Program-made: the position numbers and the translations under genes
Shown: positions 41,858 to 50,492 of the stretch, one piece after another
Numbering within the stretch: the stretch's first letter is position 1
Layout: every line of letters starts with the position of its first letter
Assembly: GCA_035249305.1 (NCBI GenBank)
Contig: DATFGQ010000037.1
Location: 74,896-138,895 of the forward strand
Direction of reading: 5' to 3'
DNA: 64,000 bases
DNA from: DASUNP01 sp035249305
GTDB taxonomy: Bacteria > Acidobacteriota > Blastocatellia > UBA7656
The notes under the pieces: generated by a model
Seen by the model: only the letters and a program-made list of their open reading frames with translations
Told to the model about the DNA's origin: nothing
Databases searched by the model: none

Positions 41858-41929
41858 ATTAATTTTTTAATTGACAACCCGGAGCCGACTTTAGTACTCT
41901 ACGCGGGCGGAAATATTAATTCATTAATA
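41858..41929 (+). promoter_or_regulatory. Promoter and paired dyad operators of the BlaI/M56 operon
   Basis: A -35 TTGACA (41871-41876) and -10 TACTCT (41895-41900) with 18-base spacing. The dyad ATTAA-TTTT-TTAAT (41858-41871) overlaps the -35 start, and the perfect dyad TATTAAT-TC-ATTAATA (41914-41929) lies downstream of the -10. Both are candidate sites for the BlaI-type repressor encoded next, giving autorepression. The sequence differs from the TACA/TGTA core of staphylococcal bla operators, so specificity is inferred. Confidence 0.6.
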
Positions 41930-41947
41930 ATTGCTGCGGAGGTTGCT

Positions 41948-42325
41948 TTGGGAAGGAAGAGATCGCCGACGCTGACCGAAGCGGAGCTGAGATTGATGGA
42001 GGTCTTATGGCAGAAGGGCGCGGCCACGGTAGGCGAGGTGGTCGAGGCGCTGCCGCGCAAAAAGAGCGTAGCCTACAGCACGGTTTTGACGACGCTCAGG
42101 ATTCTGGAGCAGAAGGGCTACGTCCGCCACACGAAGGAGGGCCGCGCCTTCATCTACCACCCGGTCGTAGACCGCCGCCAGGCCTGTCACAACGCAGTCA
42201 CCTATCTTGTCAGCCGCTTCTTCAACAACTCGCCGGAGCTGTTGGTGCTGAACATGCTCGAAGACGGCAAGATCGATCCCGAAGAGCTTGAACGGCTGAA
42301 AAAACTGACAGAAGAGAAAGATTGA
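41948..42325 (+). CDS. BlaI/MecI-family transcriptional repressor
   Basis: A 125-residue winged-helix repressor. N-terminal domain: LTEAELRLMEVLWQKGAATV, then AYSTVLTTLRILEQKGYVRH as the recognition region, and GRAFIYHPVV as the wing. The C-terminal helix pair mediates dimerisation. TTG start with GGAGG upstream. It overlaps the M56 peptidase gene region by a few bases, forming the common repressor-sensor pair in which the peptidase inactivates the repressor. Confidence 0.92.
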   Translation: MGRKRSPTLTEAELRLMEVLWQKGAATVGEVVEALPRKKSVAYSTVLTTLRILEQKGYVRHTKEGRAFIYHPVVDRRQACHNAVTYLVSRFFNNSPELLVLNMLEDGKIDPEELERLKKLTEEKD

Positions 42326-42336
42326 GAGGTACGGTT

Positions 42337-44373
42337 ATGCCACTCTTTGATCTCGTCGAAACCGTAGCGCGCGCCACCGTCGAAGCGATGCTCAACGGGC
42401 TGTGGCAGGGGACGATTGTCGTCGCGATGGTCTGGGCTTTGTTAAGAGCGATCCCGCGGCTGAACGCGACCACGAGGTACGTCATCTGGTGGGCGACATT
42501 GATCGCGGTAGTCTCTCTTCCGATAGTCGCCGCGCGCGGGTACGGCTTCGCGCACGGGCATGAGGACGCGCCGGCCGGCCCACATGAGATCGCTTTTACT
42601 TTCGAGGCGACGCGCGAGGCGAGGCCGTTAAGCTCAAGCACCCCGGCGGTCGAACTAGTCAGCTTGAATGAAGCGAGCGAGCATTCGCGGCCGGAGCAGG
42701 TCAGTCCGGCCGCGCCTTTTTTCCCGGTCAGGCTGCCGGGGCGGTGGGCGATCTTTTTATTCGCGGCATGGGTCCTGACCGTGCTCGCGATGATGGGGCG
42801 CATCGCGTGGAGCTACGCTTACCTGAGGCGCGTGAGGCGGAACTGCTCGCCGCTCGCGGGGTCACCTCCGGAGGGGTTGAAGCGGTGGCTGGCGCGCGCG
42901 CGTTTGAGCAGGCGTTTCCAGTTGCGCGGCTCGGATGAGACGAGCGTGCCGATGGTGATCGGCTTGATGGAGCCCGTAATCGTCATTCCACAGGCGCTGG
43001 CGCGGGAGCTGACCGAAGAAGAGTTCGAGCAGGTTGCGCTGCACGAGATGGCGCACGTTCGGCGTCGGGATGATTGGATGAAGCTCGCGCAGCGGCTCGT
43101 CGAAGCCTTCCTCTTTTTCCACCCGGCGGTCCTCTGGATAGGCAGGCAGTTGAATCTTGAGCGCGAGGTCGCCTGCGACGACGCGGTAATATCGCTTACG
43201 GGCAGGCCGCGGCCTTACGCCGCTTGTCTGGTAAGGCTGCTTGAGCTTACGGCCTCGCGTCACACGTCGCTGCTCGCTCCCGGCGCGGTGACGATCAAGC
43301 GGCAGATCTCCAGCCGCGTAGAGATGATCGTCGATAAGAGGCGGAACGCTACTCTCTCGCTATCAAAGGCCGGGTTGTTAATAATGCTCGCGGCGCTCGC
43401 GCTGGTCGTCGCCCAGGCCACCCGCATCGCGCCCGCGCTCGCGCTGACCGAGCCGACGGCTGCTTCTGCTGAACCCACGCGAGAGTTGCTCGCTCGATCA
43501 CCGGAAGTCGAACTCGATCTGATCAAGCGTGCGGCCGGGACTTCGAAAGATGTCAAGACGCCGGCCAACCCTGCTGACGCTGACGCGTCACGTCAAGAAG
43601 ACGACAAACTGATCGGCTCGCAAGTTGAAACCGACGCGTCACGCGAAGCGGTATTCAAGCCTGTCAAACATGCGCAGGGTTCGCTGCCAGAACCTCCGGA
43701 GCCGCCAACACCGCCGACGCCGCCCGGACCGCCTCCGGTCCCGCCCTCGCCGCCCGTGTCGGTCCCGGCTCCACCCGCTCCGCCGGCCGATCGCTCGCAG
43801 GAAGCCCGCACGACCTATGATCGCTTGATGGCTGAGTATAATCAGGCGATCGAAAGATACCGCGAGCAACTGCGCGGGTACGACAAGGAGATGGAAAAAT
43901 ACCGCGAAGGGATGCGTGGTTACGACGGCCAGCTTGAGCAATATAACAAAGAGCTGCGGCGGTATAACGAAGATATGGAGCGGTACAGGCGAGAGATGAA
44001 CGAGTACACGAGGCGGCTCTTCGGGCTTGTGCCGGGCGCGGTCTTAAACGTCATCTCCGAGCAGATCGCCGCGCTCGACTTGAAGCTCGACGCGCTTGAG
44101 CGCGATAAGCTCAACCTAGGGTTGCAGCAGATCGCCGCCGCGCTGGCCGAGGACCTGACGGAAAAACTAAAAGACCTTAAGATAAACCGCCCCGAAGGCC
44201 GCATAACTATAGTATCATTCCTCTCCACGGGCGCCTTGCGAACCAGGCTGAGAGAATTTTTCAGAACGATTGACGGCGGATGGGACGAGGCGACAAGATC
44301 GAGTCTCAACCTTGCGGCCGACCGCGCCGCGCCAGCTCTTCAAAGCCTGGTCGTGTACAGATGGCCGAATTGA
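42337..44373 (+). CDS. M56 (BlaR1/MecR1-type) membrane metallopeptidase with Pro-rich linker and tyrosine heptad domain
   Basis: A 678-residue protein. N-terminal membrane helices surround the M56 peptidase: zinc motif HEMAH at residues 236-240 (LHEMAHVRRRDDWMKLA) and the distal EREVACDDAVI ligand region. After a further helix (LLIMLAALALVVAQATRI) comes a Pro-rich linker (PEPPTPPTPP type), then a coiled segment with Tyr at every seventh residue (Tyr494 to Tyr557, ten in a row), then a helical C-terminal domain. There is no penicillin-binding domain, unlike BlaR1. ATG 42337 has GAGAGG upstream. It probably senses an unknown envelope signal and cleaves the BlaI-type repressor encoded upstream. 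Confidence 0.9.
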   Translation: MPLFDLVETVARATVEAMLNGLWQGTIVVAMVWALLRAIPRLNATTRYVIWWATLIAVVSLPIVAARGYGFAHGHEDAPAGPHEIAFTFEATREARPLSSSTPAVELVSLNEASEHSRPEQVSPAAPFFPVRLPGRWAIFLFAAWVLTVLAMMGRIAWSYAYLRRVRRNCSPLAGSPPEGLKRWLARARLSRRFQLRGSDETSVPMVIGLMEPVIVIPQALARELTEEEFEQVALHEMAHVRRRDDWMKLAQRLVEAFLFFHPAVLWIGRQLNLEREVACDDAVISLTGRPRPYAACLVRLLELTASRHTSLLAPGAVTIKRQISSRVEMIVDKRRNATLSLSKAGLLIMLAALALVVAQATRIAPALALTEPTAASAEPTRELLARSPEVELDLIKRAAGTSKDVKTPANPADADASRQEDDKLIGSQVETDASREAVFKPVKHAQGSLPEPPEPPTPPTPPGPPPVPPSPPVSVPAPPAPPADRSQEARTTYDRLMAEYNQAIERYREQLRGYDKEMEKYREGMRGYDGQLEQYNKELRRYNEDMERYRREMNEYTRRLFGLVPGAVLNVISEQIAALDLKLDALERDKLNLGLQQIAAALAEDLTEKLKDLKINRPEGRITIVSFLSTGALRTRLREFFRTIDGGWDEATRSSLNLAADRAAPALQSLVVYRWPN

Positions 44374-44381
44374 GGGGGATA

Positions 44382-47300
44382 ATGATGAGAAGATTATTCT
44401 TTCTGATCTGTGTCGTGGCTCTGTCTTGCTCGGCGGCCTCCGCGCAGGAGCACAACGGCCCGAGGCTCTTCCGGCAGGCGGCCGTCAACCAGACGCACAT
44501 AGCGTTCTCTTACGCAGGCGACATCTGGATCGTCGAGCGAGGCGGCGGCCAGGCGCGGCGGCTGACTACGGACCCGGCCAACGAAGACTTCCCCATGTTT
44601 TCGCCGGACGGCACGCAGTTGGCTTTCTCAAGAGTCATAGGCGGCGACTGGGATGTCTGCGTGATTCCAGCGGCGGGCGGCGAAGCCCGGCAGGTCACGT
44701 ACAGCCCGGAGCTCGACATAGTCCGCGGCTGGACGCCCGACGGGCGAAACATCCTCTTCGTCTCGCACCGCGACGAAGAGACTGTCTTCCGCCTCTACAG
44801 CATCCCCTTCCCCGGCGGGGTGCACCCGACGCCGCTCCCTCTGCCCGTAGGCTTCAACGGCTCGTACTCGGCCGACGGCTCGCGCATAGCCTACACGCCG
44901 AGCGACACGATAGGCAGCGAGTGGCGTTTTTACCGCGGCGGCCGTGCGTCACGGATAGCCATCGCGCGGCTGAGCGACAGCCACACGGATAAGCTCACCG
45001 TCGGCGAGTTCAACGACCGATACCCGATGTGGGTCGGCGACAAGATATACTTCGTCTCTGACCGCAACGCCATTTATAACCTCTACGTCTACGACCTGAA
45101 GACGAAGCTCACCAAACAGCTAACCACTTTCGAACAACACGGGATCAGAAACGCGTCGGCCACAAACGACGCGATAGTCTTCGTCCGCGCGGGCCGCCTC
45201 CACCTGTTCGACCTCAAGACTAACCAGGCGCGCGTCCTCGACGTGCGCGCAGACAATGACATGTCCGCGTTAAAGCCGCGCACGGTCAACGCGTCGCGGT
45301 GGATAGAGTCGGCGGCGCTCTCATCAAAAGGCGACCGCATCATCTTTGGCGCGCGGGGCGAGGCCCTCGCGTTCGACCCGTCGAAAAACGAATCGCGCAA
45401 CCTGACCGCTACGTCCGGCGTCGCCGAGCGTTACCCCATGCTTTCTCCCGACGGCAGGCTCGTCGCCTATTTTTCCGACGAGTCGGGCGAGTACCAGCTC
45501 CACGTCCGCGCGTCGGACGGCGAGGGCGCGGTCAAAAAGATCGCCGTAGAGCCGAAGCCTACTTTTTACCGCGAGCTTTCGTGGTCGCCCGACTCGAAGC
45601 GTGTCACCTTCGCCGATAAACATTTTTCGATCTGGACGGCCGACGTAGATAAAGGCGCGGTCACCCGCATAGACACTTCGAACTATTCCGACCAGGACCG
45701 CTTCTACCCCGCGTGGTCGCCCGACGGCCGTTGGCTTGCTTACTCGAAGCACCACGCCAACCGCATGGGGACCATCTACGTCTACGACACGCGGACGGGC
45801 AAGAAACATCAGATCACCGACGGGAGCATTCACGCGGAGCTGCCCATCTTTGACGCGGGCGGACGGTATTTGTATTTCACTTCGAGCAGCCTGGCGGGGT
45901 TGAGCGAGTTCGGCTGGGGGGTGCTGGGCGGGATGATGGCGCGGCCCCTGGTGAGCCGCCGGCTCCATCTGGTGATCCTCGAAAACGGCAGGCCGTCGCC
46001 GCTGCTTCCGAACGCGCAGCCGAACACCGAGGTTAAAACGGAGGAGAAGGTCGGCGAAGTGCGAATCGATTTTGAAGAGATTCATCGTCGCATCATCACG
46101 CTGCCGCTACAGCCGCGCGATTACGCGGAGCTAGCGCCGGGCAAGCCCGGCTCGCTTTACGCGATGGTGACCGAATGGCCCAAGTCTCCCGGCATTCGCA
46201 GCCAGGAGGCGTTGACGCTTTATCATTACAGCCTCTCAAAGCCGCGCGATATGGAGAAGCTTATCGAAGGTCTTCAGCAGTTCACGCTGTCGGCCGACGG
46301 AGAGAAGCTGTTGTTCAGGCGCGGGCAGGCATGGGCGCTCGTCGACGCCGACAAGGCGGCCAAGCCTGAAAACGCGCGGCTCGACTTCAAGTCGCTTGAG
46401 ATCAAGGTCGACCCGGCGGCCGAATACCGTCAGATCTTTCGCGAAGCGTGGCGAGTGATGCGCGATTACTTTTATGACCCGAACCATCACGGGCAGAATC
46501 TGGCGGAGCTTGAGCGCCACTACGGCGAGTACCTGCCGTGGGTCGCGCGGCGTGCCGATTTGAATGACCTGATGCGGCAGATGCTCGGCCACATATCCGT
46601 GAGCCACCTCGGCGTGGGAGGCGGCGACGCCCCGCCCGGAGGCCCGCCAAGCCGCATAGGGCTGCTGGGCGCGGACTACCGCGTCGATCAGAACCGTTAT
46701 CAGATCACACGGATATATCGATCAGTGCCGCTCTACTTTCAGAGCCTCAACGTGCCTGCGCCGCTCGACCAGCCGGGAATGAATGTGAAAGAGGGCGAAT
46801 ACCTGCTCGCCATAGACGGCCAGGAGATAGACGCGAGCAAAAGCGTCTTCGCCTATTTCACGGGGAAGGCCGGTCAGGCGGTGAAGCTAAAGATCGGCCC
46901 GAAGGCGGACGGAACGGGCTCGCGTGTGATTACGGTCGTGCCCACTTCGGGCGAGAACACGTTGCGGCTGGCCAACTGGGCCGAGCGGAATCGACGCAGG
47001 GTCGAAGAGCTGAGCGGAGGCCGATTAGGTTACATCTACGTGCCCGACTACAGCACGGGGATAGAAGACTTTTATCAAGGGCTGCTCGGCTACCGCGAGA
47101 ACAAACAGGGGTTCGTCATCGACCAGCGTTACAACGGCGGCGGCATCACGTCGGACGCGATCATCGAGATGCTCAGCCGCAAGCCGCTCTACTATTACAG
47201 GTTCCGCGACGGCGAAGACATAGCGACGCCTACGAACCACGTCGCAGGGCCGAAGGTGCTGATCATAAACGAGTACAACGGCTCGGCGGCCGAGACCTTC

Positions 47301-47627
47301 GCATTCATGTTCAAGCTCGGGAGAGTTGGGGCGATCGTCGGCAAGCGGACGGGCGGGGGCGGCATAGGCCCTTACGTATGGACGCCGGACCCTATCGACG
47401 GCGGCGGGATACAACTGCCGAACCGCGCGGCTTACAACCCGAACACGGGGAGCTGGGACATAGAGAACTTCGGAGTGACGCCCGACGTAGATGTTGAGAT
47501 TCTGCCTAAGGACTGGGTTGCGGGGCGCGACCCGCAGTTGGAAAAAGCGGTCGAATTGGCTATGAGGGAGCTGGCGAAAACGAAGCCCGCGACCCGAGTG
47601 CAGCCGAAATACCCCGTGCATAAGTAG
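44382..47627 (+). CDS. Tricorn-like S41 protease with beta-propeller and PDZ
   Basis: About 1081 residues. Sec signal (MRRLFFLICVVALSCSAASA), then N-terminal PD40-like propellers (FPMFSPDGTQLAFSR, YPMLSPDGRLVAYFSD, FYPAWSPDGRWLAYSK), a tricorn C1 helical domain (YRQIFREAWRVMRDYFYDPN), a PDZ region (EGEYLLAIDGQEIDASKS) and the S41 peptidase with Ser968 in NEYNGSAAETFA. Tricorn-type proteases degrade peptides; this one is periplasmic by its signal. ATG 44382 follows GAGGGGG, and the frame extends upstream only as overlap with the M56 gene. It is 8 bases after the M56 stop, so the three genes may form one unit. Confidence 0.93.
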   Translation: MMRRLFFLICVVALSCSAASAQEHNGPRLFRQAAVNQTHIAFSYAGDIWIVERGGGQARRLTTDPANEDFPMFSPDGTQLAFSRVIGGDWDVCVIPAAGGEARQVTYSPELDIVRGWTPDGRNILFVSHRDEETVFRLYSIPFPGGVHPTPLPLPVGFNGSYSADGSRIAYTPSDTIGSEWRFYRGGRASRIAIARLSDSHTDKLTVGEFNDRYPMWVGDKIYFVSDRNAIYNLYVYDLKTKLTKQLTTFEQHGIRNASATNDAIVFVRAGRLHLFDLKTNQARVLDVRADNDMSALKPRTVNASRWIESAALSSKGDRIIFGARGEALAFDPSKNESRNLTATSGVAERYPMLSPDGRLVAYFSDESGEYQLHVRASDGEGAVKKIAVEPKPTFYRELSWSPDSKRVTFADKHFSIWTADVDKGAVTRIDTSNYSDQDRFYPAWSPDGRWLAYSKHHANRMGTIYVYDTRTGKKHQITDGSIHAELPIFDAGGRYLYFTSSSLAGLSEFGWGVLGGMMARPLVSRRLHLVILENGRPSPLLPNAQPNTEVKTEEKVGEVRIDFEEIHRRIITLPLQPRDYAELAPGKPGSLYAMVTEWPKSPGIRSQEALTLYHYSLSKPRDMEKLIEGLQQFTLSADGEKLLFRRGQAWALVDADKAAKPENARLDFKSLEIKVDPAAEYRQIFREAWRVMRDYFYDPNHHGQNLAELERHYGEYLPWVARRADLNDLMRQMLGHISVSHLGVGGGDAPPGGPPSRIGLLGADYRVDQNRYQITRIYRSVPLYFQSLNVPAPLDQPGMNVKEGEYLLAIDGQEIDASKSVFAYFTGKAGQAVKLKIGPKADGTGSRVITVVPTSGENTLRLANWAERNRRRVEELSGGRLGYIYVPDYSTGIEDFYQGLLGYRENKQGFVIDQRYNGGGITSDAIIEMLSRKPLYYYRFRDGEDIATPTNHVAGPKVLIINEYNGSAAETFAFMFKLGRVGAIVGKRTGGGGIGPYVWTPDPIDGGGIQLPNRAAYNPNTGSWDIENFGVTPDVDVEILPKDWVAGRDPQLEKAVELAMRELAKTKPATRVQPKYPVHK

Positions 47628-47990
47628 TGCTGAGTGCTGAGTCCTGAGTCCTGAGTGAAAGCCCGCGGGGGCGCAATTCGATCAACCTTGATGAGACGAT
47701 ATTCAACAGCGCGAGGCTAGAAGCCCCACAGGGGACGCGCTTCAGTAGGAAGCCTCGAAGAGGCGATATTCAATAGCCGAAAGCCCCGTAGGGGCGTGAT
47801 TCAATAGCCCGGCGCAACGCGCCGGGTGACGCGTCATACGAGAAGAAGCCCTGAAAGGGCGCGATAAGAGTATCGCCCTTTCAGGGCTTCTCATTAATGA
47901 CAATCGCTTTCCAGGGGCGTTGCCCCTGGCTATTGAATCGCCGCCCCTACGGGGCTTTCACTCAGGACTCAGGACTCAGCACTCAGCACT
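47627..47990. repeat. Palindrome cluster E with composite element copy (-) inside a heptamer inverted array
   Basis: The composite element is at 47799-47938 in reverse orientation. Preceding pieces: GCCCGCGGGGGC (47661), GCCCCACAGGGG (47723), GCCTCGAAGAGGCG (47752) and GCCCCGTAGGGGC (47783), each followed or preceded by ATTCAATAG-like spacers; GCCCCTACGGGGC (47944) follows. The whole cluster is enclosed by heptamers of GAGTCCT/GAGTGCT type: GTGCTGA-GTGCTGA-GTCCTGA (47628-47656) and the complementary CTCAGGA-CTCAGCA run (47960-47990). It separates the tricorn gene from the convergent VirB9-like gene. Confidence 0.92.
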
Positions 47991-48929
47991 TCACTGAAGT
48001 ATGCTGACGCGCGCCACTTCCGCGGCGTCTTCGCCCAGCAACCGCAGCGTCAACTTGTCCTTCATCGAAACCAGCTTCGTCTCGAAGACGACTATGCCCG
48101 TGATCGCTTCGCCGGGCTTGACGGCGCTCGCCCTCTCGTTCTGCACCACCTCGGACGGGATTACCTTCGACGTATTGCCCACGGTCGTCTCAAGCGAGAT
48201 AGAGCCGAGCGCAAGGTCCGCGCTGCTCGTATTCTGGATCGTGTAGCGCAGGTAAGATTTATCGCCGAAGGTCAGGACGTGCTGGTCCAGGAAGATCAGG
48301 AACCTTTTTGAGACGACGCGCGTGTTGCTGATCTTGAATTCGCGCAACCCGCTCATCAGCGCGCGCAAGAAGCGGCGCTCGATCTCGCGGTCGGCGCGCT
48401 CGGCCGTCTGGCGGTCGGTGTCGACGGCCCGCTGCTCGGCCTGCTTAACGATCTCGGCGGCCTGACGCCGCGCGTTGCGGAGGGTCTCTTCGCCATCCTG
48501 CTCTGCGCGCGGGCGTGCCGGCTGGGGCCGCCGCGCCGCCGCGTCAGTCACGTTGACGATGCGAGCGGCCTGGGCCATCGAGACTATGAGCAGGTCAAAA
48601 TTGTAGATGCGGCTTCCGTTCTCGCCCGTCTTCACAAAGAGGTTGCTCATGCCTTTAAGGACGACGGGCTTGAGGTAAACGTCGTTGTCGCTGCGCTGGA
48701 CGACGAAGCTGCCGCGCCCGCTCTGCGGGTCGTAAAGGTCGCCGCAGACAATCTCTTTCACAGGTTCCGGGAAAGAGATTCTCGTCGTGAGCCCCTCGGC
48801 CGCCCTCACAATGCCTATCTGATCGTGTCCGAGCGTTAAGGTCAAAACCGGCGATTGCGCCTGAGCGGTCGGCACAATCGCGGCCACGCAGACCGGCAGC
48901 ATGATTGACTTTATGATGAAAGTTCTCAT
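47991..48929 (-). CDS. TrbG/VirB9-like exported protein, orphan
   Basis: About 312 residues. Sec signal (residues 1-25, ending TAQAQ). The N-terminal beta region has the TrbG/VirB9 pattern (IVCGDLYD, VYLKPVVLKGMSNLFVKT, SRIYNFDLLIV). An Ala/Arg/Glu-rich helical stretch of about 65 residues follows, then a C-terminal beta domain (SYLRYTIQNTSSADL). VirB9 is an outer-membrane-associated component of type IV secretion, but no other T4SS gene is nearby, so the role is probably different. ATG 48929 follows AAAGGTG. The stop touches the repeat array. Confidence 0.65.
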   Translation of the reverse strand: MRTFIIKSIMLPVCVAAIVPTAQAQSPVLTLTLGHDQIGIVRAAEGLTTRISFPEPVKEIVCGDLYDPQSGRGSFVVQRSDNDVYLKPVVLKGMSNLFVKTGENGSRIYNFDLLIVSMAQAARIVNVTDAAARRPQPARPRAEQDGEETLRNARRQAAEIVKQAEQRAVDTDRQTAERADREIERRFLRALMSGLREFKISNTRVVSKRFLIFLDQHVLTFGDKSYLRYTIQNTSSADLALGSISLETTVGNTSKVIPSEVVQNERASAVKPGEAITGIVVFETKLVSMKDKLTLRLLGEDAAEVARVSILQ

Positions 48930-49075
48930 GATCAAATCACCTTTCGGGCCGGGGGGCGAGGTTCCGCTTAGGGGCAGAGGCTGATCATCAATCGATGGTT
49001 TGCATTGTGCCATGCGGCGCGGGAGCGAACAATAATAACTTTCCCGCTTACAAAACCGCGATATACTCTGCTCGA

Positions 49076-49378
49076 ATGAAGCTGTCGATCTTAATAATCA
49101 TTGCCTCATCGATATTGCTCGCGTCTTGCGGCCGCGATGAGCAAGCGTCGGAAACGGGGCGCGCGGCCGATGCGTCTCGGACGAAGCCATGCGTAAACCT
49201 GAACACGGCGGCCGAACATGAGCTGATGACGCTGGCAGGGGTGGGCGAAGTGATGGCCCGGAAGATAGTCGAATACCGAGAGCAGAACGGCCCCTTTCGG
49301 CGGCCGCAAGACGTAATAATCATCGACGGCTTCAGCGAGCAAAAATATCGCGCGATCTCGGACCGGATTTGCGTCTAA
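49076..49378 (+). CDS. ComEA-like helix-hairpin-helix lipoprotein
   Basis: A 100-residue protein. The signal ends in a lipobox (LLASC, cysteine at residue 18). The helix-hairpin-helix pair is NLNTAAEHELMTLAGVGEVM then ARKIVEYREQNGPFRRPQDV and IIIDGFSEQKYRAISDRICV. ComEA-type proteins bind DNA non-specifically at the cell surface for uptake; here a lipid anchor would hold the domain in the periplasm. Other competence genes are not adjacent. ATG 49076 gives the lipoprotein start; the frame is open upstream to 48995. Confidence 0.85.
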   Translation: MKLSILIIIASSILLASCGRDEQASETGRAADASRTKPCVNLNTAAEHELMTLAGVGEVMARKIVEYREQNGPFRRPQDVIIIDGFSEQKYRAISDRICV

Positions 49379-49445
49379 CCCGTTTGTGGTTCCCGCGCCG
49401 TCTGCTGTAAATTAGATGATTAAGCGTGGGCGGCACGGGTAAGAA

Positions 49446-50492
49446 ATGGACAACTCACTGCCGGTATTGATCGAAGTCAGCCGAGGCGCAATCGTAGAAT
49501 CCCGCCACCGCGGCGCGGTCGTAGCCCTGGAGCCTGACGGGCGCGTCCTGTCATGCCTTGGCGACGACCAGCTCATCATCTCGACTCGCTCGACCATAAA
49601 GCCTATTCAAGCGATCCCGCTCGTCACGAGCCAGGCCGCCGACCATTTCAGATTATCGCCGCGCGAGCTTGCCGTAGCCTGCGCGTCGCACGACGGCGAG
49701 CCTATGCACACCGAAGCGGTCGCCGCGATGCTCGACCGCGCGGGGCTCTCGGAGAGCGATCTTCGGTGCGGCGCTCACCGGCCGTACAGCGAAGAGACTG
49801 CCCGGCGGCTTGAGTGCGAAGGCAAGCCTTTCACTCAGCTCCACAACAACTGCTCGGGCAAGCACGCGGGGATGCTGATGACGGCGCTCAAGCGCGGGCT
49901 TCCGGTCGGGAATTACATAGCGGCGGACCACCCGTTACAGCGCGAGATCATGAAGATCTTCACCAGCATGGCGGGGCTTAAAGATGATCCCTTGATAGCC
50001 ATTGACGGGTGCAGCGCGCCGACTTTCGGCCTGCCGCTCCGCTCGCTGGCGCTGAGCTTCGCGCGGTTGGCGGGTCCCTGGCAAGAGCTCGACTCCGAGA
50101 TGGCCGAGGCCGTCAAGCGCATAGTCGCGGCCATGACCGCGCACCCGGAGATGGTAGGCGGGACCAAGAAGGTCTTCGACACGGACCTGATGCGAGTGGC
50201 GCGCGGTCGCGTCATAGCGAAGGTCGGCGCGGAATCCGCCTACGCGCTGGGCGTGCTTCCCTGCCGCCAGTTCCCGCGCGGCTTAGGCATAGCTTTGAAG
50301 GTCGACGACGGCGCGGCGCGCGCCCGGCATCCGGCGGTCGTCGAGGTGCTGGCGCAACTGGGCTTGCTCGACGAAGGGGAGCTCGCGGCGCTCAAAGAGT
50401 ACCATAACCCCGTCGTCAAGAATCACCGCGGCGTCGAAGTCGGCGAGATGCGCGCGGTCTTCGATCTAGGTTTTGGCCGAGGGCAAAGATGA
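49446..50492 (+). CDS. L-asparaginase II family protein
   Basis: A 348-residue protein of the asparaginase II family (PF06089 type, as in Rhizobium etli AnsA), unrelated to the common E. coli asparaginases. Motifs include RGAIVESRHRGAVVAL, STRSTIKPIQAIPLV (Ser-Thr active-site region), ACASHDGEPMHTEAV and HNNCSGKHAGML, with paired Ser-Lys in the active site. It would hydrolyse asparagine to aspartate and ammonia. The next gene, a PLP enzyme, starts 4 bases before its stop, so the two are translationally coupled. Confidence 0.92.
   Translation: MDNSLPVLIEVSRGAIVESRHRGAVVALEPDGRVLSCLGDDQLIISTRSTIKPIQAIPLVTSQAADHFRLSPRELAVACASHDGEPMHTEAVAAMLDRAGLSESDLRCGAHRPYSEETARRLECEGKPFTQLHNNCSGKHAGMLMTALKRGLPVGNYIAADHPLQREIMKIFTSMAGLKDDPLIAIDGCSAPTFGLPLRSLALSFARLAGPWQELDSEMAEAVKRIVAAMTAHPEMVGGTKKVFDTDLMRVARGRVIAKVGAESAYALGVLPCRQFPRGLGIALKVDDGAARARHPAVVEVLAQLGLLDEGELAALKEYHNPVVKNHRGVEVGEMRAVFDLGFGRGQR

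Noticed and set aside
40615..41877. A 420-codon minus-strand frame opposite the AlbA_2 gene
   Set aside because: Antisense shadow; the + strand frame has the AlbA_2 motifs and a ribosome binding site.
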